This document shows, one piece after another, positions 59,646 to 64,000 of a stretch of DNA of 64,000 bases (position 1 is its first letter; each line of letters opens with the position of its first letter). The notes under the pieces were generated by a model. The model ran no database searches. It worked only from the letters and a program-made list of their open reading frames with translations, and was not told the DNA's origin. A program made the translations under genes and the position numbers. Where the stretch lies: the NCBI GenBank assembly GCA_024138015.1, contig JAMXBB010000009.1, positions 88,752,961-88,816,960 on the forward strand, in the 5' to 3' direction. This DNA comes from Lumnitzera littorea. Taxonomy: Eukaryota > Streptophyta > Magnoliopsida > Myrtales > Combretaceae.

Positions 59646-59912
59646 GTTACCTCTGTTTGTGATGAAGTTTGAGTAAAACTTTGCTACAGAAATAAAAGAG
59701 ACATCATTTTTGCCATGAAGATGAAAATGTCTTAAGAAGCACTAAAACTAGTTGGCTATCTAGGCCCAATCTATTAGGGAAATGGTGAAAGACAATTTGA
59801 AAAGAAAGATGGGGCTTTAAAAGCTGCTTGAAACATGAGAATGAGTTGTTTAGAAGGGTAAGCGCCCTAAGAGCTAGTCAAAATCCTAAAAGATACTCAA
59901 TTGAGGTAGTGC
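59646..59912 (-). other. Tat 3' UTR fragment next to its LTR
   Basis: Read on -, ttgccatgaag-type text, tctcttttatttctgtagcaaag and ttactcaaacttc match the + strand Tat element just before its 3' LTR (29325-29397: tctcttttgtctttatagcaaag). The 40-bp minisatellite is absent. The fragment ends at the gypsy insertion near 59917. Confidence 0.72.
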
Positions 59913-59917
59913 CCTTA

Positions 59918-60768
59918 TGAGTTGTGATCGTCTCCGGGGTTGGACACATGGAGAAGAACCACAACGAAGTTAACCAAAAAAAGAAACGAAAGAAAAATTA
60001 GTAAAGTTCGGGTAATTATCAACTGGATATGACACACCAATTAATCTTACTTGGCTTACAATTCGCCGGATATAACTCATCGGTTTAAATTGAAGGGTCA
60101 CTTGCTACTACTTCTTATTAAAGGAAATAGATAAAAGTTAAAAAGGGGTAATGAGAACACTAAGGTTGCTAAAAGGAAACTTGAATAGAATTTAAGATAT
60201 TATTCATTGATGTTTGCGTACAAGTAAGTGGAGGTTTATATTCCTGTTTATTAAGGCTACTTTACATATATAAAAAGATAAAAGGGTATTCTTACAATTA
60301 GGTTATATAAAATATACTAAAAGGGGTAAAATAGACAAATAATATGCAATACGAAGGAAAAGTAAGAATCATTTTAGAATATTGTATTAGAAGTTATGTG
60401 TTGCTTGGTAACTAGACATTAGAAATATGATACAAAGTAGGTAAAAATAGAAAAACGTTTGTAGTTAAGGGTTGGCTAGTCCTACTGCAGAGCAGTCAGC
60501 TTAAGTTGTGGTCGGATGCTTATGGTTGACTCCAGAATTTAGCTCGAAAGGCCTTGAGGTTGTCTTCTTAGCTAACCAAATAGAGTACAGTTGCTTGGCT
60601 GGAGCAGGTTTGATACATGTGAGGGTTTGGTAGTTAGGTCAGTAGGGGATCAAGTCGGGATAGGGATCTTTTGCTCGGATATGGCTTTAAGTTAGTATCC
60701 TTTAAGTGAGTCCTTAGAGTCCTCTAATTTGGATGCCAGTGGTCAGTCAAAGGGGTTGATTCCTATAA
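59918..60768 (-). repeat. 3' LTR of the - strand gypsy element
   Basis: 851 bp on -, from TTATAGGAATCAACC (compare TGATGGGAATCATC in the solo LTR at 12409-13374) to GATCACAACTCA. Contains ggtgtgtcatatcc, as do the LTRs at 32977 and 35893 (gtgtgtcatattcgg). Length agrees with 853 and 869 bp there. Its PPT is decayed. Confidence 0.75.
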
Positions 60769-60773
60769 TCTAC

Positions 60774-61245
60774 TTAAGGGTCGGAAAGATTTGTTCTCAA
60801 ATCTGAAGTGGACTCCAATTCTTCTTCTTGGACACTCACGAGGTCTCTTACTAGTTGGTGAGGAATCAGGTTTGACACATTGAAATTGAGGGAGATACCA
60901 TAGTCATTAGGTAACTCAATCTGGTAAGCATTGCAGTTGACCTTCTTTAGGACCTTGAATGGACTATTAGCTCGAGGAGATAGCTTGTTCTGTCTCAAGT
61001 GTGAGAATTGTTCTTGGCTAAGGTGAATCTATACCAAGCTCTTAGTTAGAAAGAAAGTGTTCGACAGCTATGGCTACTAATCTCTTGTTGTCTTTGATTG
61101 AATTGGCGATCTTCTTAATTATAAACTAATGTAGCTCATGTAATTCTTGAGCTCGATCAACTCTGAATTGACTCTCTTCAGCAGCTGTAGGGGTGTCGAT
61201 CATGTCTAGAAGAATAATAGGATTAAGGTCGTAGATGACCTTGAA
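60774..61245 (-). pseudogene. Integrase C-terminal part of the - strand gypsy
   Basis: Continues after the solo LTR: PFKVIYDLNPIILLDMID, RVDRAQELHELH, then LSPRANSPFKVLKKVNCNAYQIELPNDYGISLNFNVSNLIPHQL (60780-60990) to a stop at 60774. Some stops and a shift near 61040-61110. Confidence 0.87.
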
Positions 61246-61250
61246 TGGGG

Positions 61251-62206
61251 TAATGTACTTAGGAGCTTAGTTATCACTAGAGCTTACTATAAGGGATGTG
61301 AACCAAATGGGTCTTTTGAAGTATCGAAGAAAGTAGAATAGGAAGGTCGGTAAACTAAATATAGTAGCTGATGTAAAGCTACTCAAAAGATATAACTCAC
61401 CTATGAACACAACATGACTTGATACTTCACTTGATGTAATGTACAAGCTATTGTCAAGATCCACCCACTATTAATCTTAAGCTACTCGGTAAGACTAAAT
61501 AAGAGTATAAAAAAAAGGACTTAGAGAGGGATATCTCGCAAGGACCAAGAATATTCAATATCTGTAAGGAATGTAAGATGTTCCAATTATAAAGAGAAGG
61601 GACTATTTATAGTAAGTCTCTAGGGTAACATTATAATTAAGAAAAATTACAAAAAGGAATACATAAAAAGGGGATTCCTAGTATATACGAAAAGGGTAAA
61701 TAGGACAAATGACAAAAAAAGAAAATAGTACATAGTCAGGTTAAAAAAATAGGTGGCAGCTCCTCAATGGTCCTGTACTAAGGAATTTTTTGATGCAGTA
61801 GTTGAGCTGGATGACGATGTAGTGGCACAAGCTTACTAAAATGGGTAAGGAATGTTGTAAGTATTAGTAATAAGCCAAAAGAGAAGTACTCGATTAGTAG
61901 GAGCCTATGTCTTAGCACTCGATAAGAAGCTCTTGGTAATTGAAGGTCCGAGTAGGACTTAGTATACAGGGCTCGGACCCTTATCATTTGGCAAAGAGTT
62001 CTTGGCAAGAGAGTAGTCAGAGTTGGCACAAGTGTTAGAGTAAAGTAGGGTGTACCCACCCGGAGCTCTCAAAGAGTTCAGCCACTATTTTGTTGTGTAC
62101 TGTTTCTCATCCTTTGCAGGTTGATGAGAGAGAATTCCTCTAGCGAAGGACTAGATGCCTCTTAGGCATACATGAGTAAGTGGGGCTAGAGGTTAGTAAT
62201 CCATCC
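61251..62206 (-). mobile_element. Solo LTR (956 bp) in the integrase, same family as the gypsy at 14120-32035
   Basis: Flanked by TGGGG at 61246-61250 and 62207-62211. Removing it rejoins the integrase as STIGKTPFKVIYDLNP. On -, the TATA region (ctataaatagtccc; plus positions 61604-61611), cgtatatactagga and the end ctcctaagtacatta match 14120-15022 and 31116-32035. Confidence 0.9.
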
Positions 62207-62211
62207 TGGGG

Positions 62212-63000
62212 TCTTCCCAATGGTGCTGTGGATAGTTCGGTTGTATGCGAATTCCACAAATGGTAGACATAGATCCCGATTCCTTAAGTTCTTTCCCATG
62301 ACAACTCTGAGTAAGTTACTTAATGTCCTGTTCACCACTTCAATCTAGTCAACGGTTTGAGGGTGACTACTAAAGATGAATATAAGTTTAGTTTCAAGTC
62401 TTCTCTAAAGAGTCTTCCAAAAATAGCTTAAGAATCTTGTATCCCAATTTGAAATGATAGTCTTTAGCACTTCATGTAGTCGGATAACTTCCTACAAAAA
62501 CAAACCAGCAATATATAAAGCATGATTAGTTTGATGGCACAGAATGAAGCGTGCCATTTTGCTGAAGCGATTCACTATAATGAATATAGAATTTTTTTCC
62601 TCTAGATGTCTAGGGTAACCTTAGGACAAAGTCCATGTTGAGGTTAACTTAAGGTAAGGTTGGCATCAGCAAGGGCATAAATTCTCCATATGGTTGCCTC
62701 TTCCCCTTATCTCGCTTGCATACTTCACAATTACCAACTACCTTATGGATATCCTTGGCTAAACCAGGCTAGTAAAAGTTTTCCTTCAACAAATTGGCTA
62801 TTTTGGTCTCTCCGAAATGACCAAATAATCCACTACTATGAGCTTCTCCAACTAACAGCTCATGTGTAGAACAGTTTGGTATACACAGCCTTTGATCCTT
62901 GAACAGATAGCCTTCTTTGAGATAATATCCCTTAAAAGCAACTCCATACCTGCATTGCTCTATGATAGGGTCGAAATGAGAATCTTGAGCGTTTTACTCA
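62212..63000 (-). pseudogene. Integrase zinc finger and core of the - strand gypsy
   Basis: Zinc part: HELLVGEAHSSGLFGHFGETK...CEVCKRDKGKRQPYG (about 62680-62900). The core has HPQTVD.IEVVNRTLSNLLR and LPFVEFAYNRTIHSTIGKTP, which runs to the solo LTR. Several stops and shifts. Confidence 0.87.
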
Positions 63001-63049
63001 GTAATGAGTGAGAATTTTAATAAATTTTTTCTTTTCAAAGTGGTTAGCA

Positions 63050-63560
63050 AGGTTTATTGTTGTGACATAGTGTCAATGACCACATTTGCATTTCCCTTCT
63101 TGTATCGGATGACGTACAAGAACCCTTCCATAAACTTTACCCACTTGGTTTATCTTTTCGAGACTTTGTTTTGACTCCCAAGATGCTTTAAAGACTCATG
63201 GTCTATAAATGACAAACTCTTGTGGTAGTAAATAGTGTTGCCAAACAGTAAGGGGTTGGTAAAGAGAGTATAACTCTTTCTCATACACAGGATAGTTCAG
63301 GGTAGAACCATTAAGCTTCTCATTATGGTAGGTGACAGGTCGTCGCTCCTACATCAAGATGGCACAAATTGTAACTTTCGATGCATCACACTCTAATTTA
63401 AAGGGTTTGTCAAAGTCTGGTAGTGATAAGACAAGGGCGGTGGTATGCTTCTCCTTGATCTCCCTGAAACTTTATTCAGCTTGGTTATTTCATCTAAACC
63501 CAATACTCTTCTTTTCATCTTGGTCATGGGGGTGGTTATTGTATTAAAGTTTTTAATGAA
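63050..63560 (-). pseudogene. RNase H of the - strand gypsy
   Basis: LPDFDKPFKLECDASKVTICAILM.ERRPVTYHNEKLNGSTLNYPVYEKELYSL followed by VWQHYLLPQEFVIYR (about 63200-63430), a standard gypsy RNase H segment with the first catalytic D (ECDAS) present. One stop within this stretch. Confidence 0.88.
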
Positions 63561-63599
63561 TTGCTTATAAAAAAAAGCTAGGCTATGAAAACTTCAAAC

Positions 63600-64000
63600 T
63601 TCAGTGACAGTTTTTGGTATCAGCCATTCCAAGACAGCTTGGATCTTCTCCTTGTCTATTTGGATTCCTTCCCTTAACACTATAAACTTAAGAAAAATCA
63701 CTTCACCTTGGTAAAAAGAACATTTCTTTAGATTCCCATATCACTTTCGGATTGCAAAATGTCAAATATTACTCGGAGATGTTGAATATGATTGCTTAGG
63801 TCGACACTGTATACTAATATATCATCAAAGTAGACGACTGTACATCTATCGATCAAGGCGCATCACATAATTCATTAACCTCATGAATGTGCTTGGCACA
63901 TTAGTAAGTTCGAATGGCATAACCAACCACTTGTAGAAACCATGCCTAGTTTTGAAGGTAGTATTCCACTCATCACCCGATCTCATGTGAATTTGGTAGT
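63600..64000 (-). pseudogene. Reverse transcriptase of the - strand gypsy, truncated by the window edge
   Basis: FKTRHGFYKWLVMPFELTNVPSTFMRLMNYVM and VVYFDDILVYS (YFDD at 63832-63821) are intact RT motifs, with a shift between them. The N-terminal part lies beyond 64000. Confidence 0.9.

Larger units (their letters stand above)
59918..64000 (-). mobile_element. Ty3/gypsy chromovirus-like element, - strand, running off the window
   Basis: Read from 64000 down: RT, RNase H, integrase zinc finger and core, a solo LTR insertion, integrase C-terminus, then the 3' LTR (59918-60768). Its 5' half lies beyond the window. The LTR belongs to the family of the gag-only element at 32977-36761 and the solo LTR at 12409-13374. 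It sits inside a Tat 3' UTR. Possible target repeat CCTTA at 59913-59917; the partner is outside. Confidence 0.88.

Noticed and set aside
57321..59650. Solo LTR with target repeat TTTAC/GTTAC
   Set aside because: The sequence beyond 59645 is Tat 3' UTR, so this is a 3' LTR of a larger element; the near-match of the flanks is chance.

Overview
The window looks like nuclear DNA of a flowering plant, probably a eudicot. It is AT-rich, its two real genes are split by GT-AG introns, and it is full of plant LTR-retrotransposon lineages (SIRE-like Ty1/copia, Tat/Ogre-like Ty3/gypsy with two RNase H domains, chromovirus-like Ty3/gypsy). I see no prokaryotic, CRISPR, rRNA or convincing tRNA gene.

Layout. 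1-869: 5' flank. 870-4959 (+): a five-exon MRS2/CorA-type magnesium transporter, 460 aa, with an intact GMN motif. 4960-8463: AT-rich intergenic DNA. 8469-44680: one SIRE-like copia element flanked by the direct repeat AAGAT. Nested insertions have inflated it from about 10.5 kb to 36.2 kb: a 3.07-kb solo LTR (9057-12130), a 0.97-kb solo LTR (12409-13374, -), a Ty3/gypsy element (14120-32035), a Tat/Ogre-like element inside that (15891-30637), an inverted Tat solo LTR inside that again (26269-28609), and a small gag-only LTR element (32977-36761). 44686-45893: intergenic DNA and promoter. 45894-55800 (+): a ten-exon gene for a probable plastid protein of 736 aa with two START/COQ10-like (SRPBCC) domains and a C-terminal helical repeat pair. 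Its intron 5 holds a long fold-back element and a single N that marks a faulty contig join. 55801-57320: intergenic. 57321-64000: a second nest on the - strand, made of a Tat/Ogre-like 3' LTR with part of its 3' UTR, invaded by an autonomous-type Ty3/gypsy element (59918 to beyond the window) that itself carries a solo LTR (61251-62206).

The two cellular genes do not obviously work together: one is a membrane Mg2+ channel and the other a lipid/hydrophobic-ligand-domain protein. The transposons do relate to each other. The same LTR families recur in both nests, which suggests an autonomous element (59918-64000+) and a gag-only derivative (32977-36761) sharing one LTR family. All retroelement reading frames seen here carry stops or frameshifts. 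Exon borders were set by hand from splice sites, phase and recalled family similarity; no alignment could be run.
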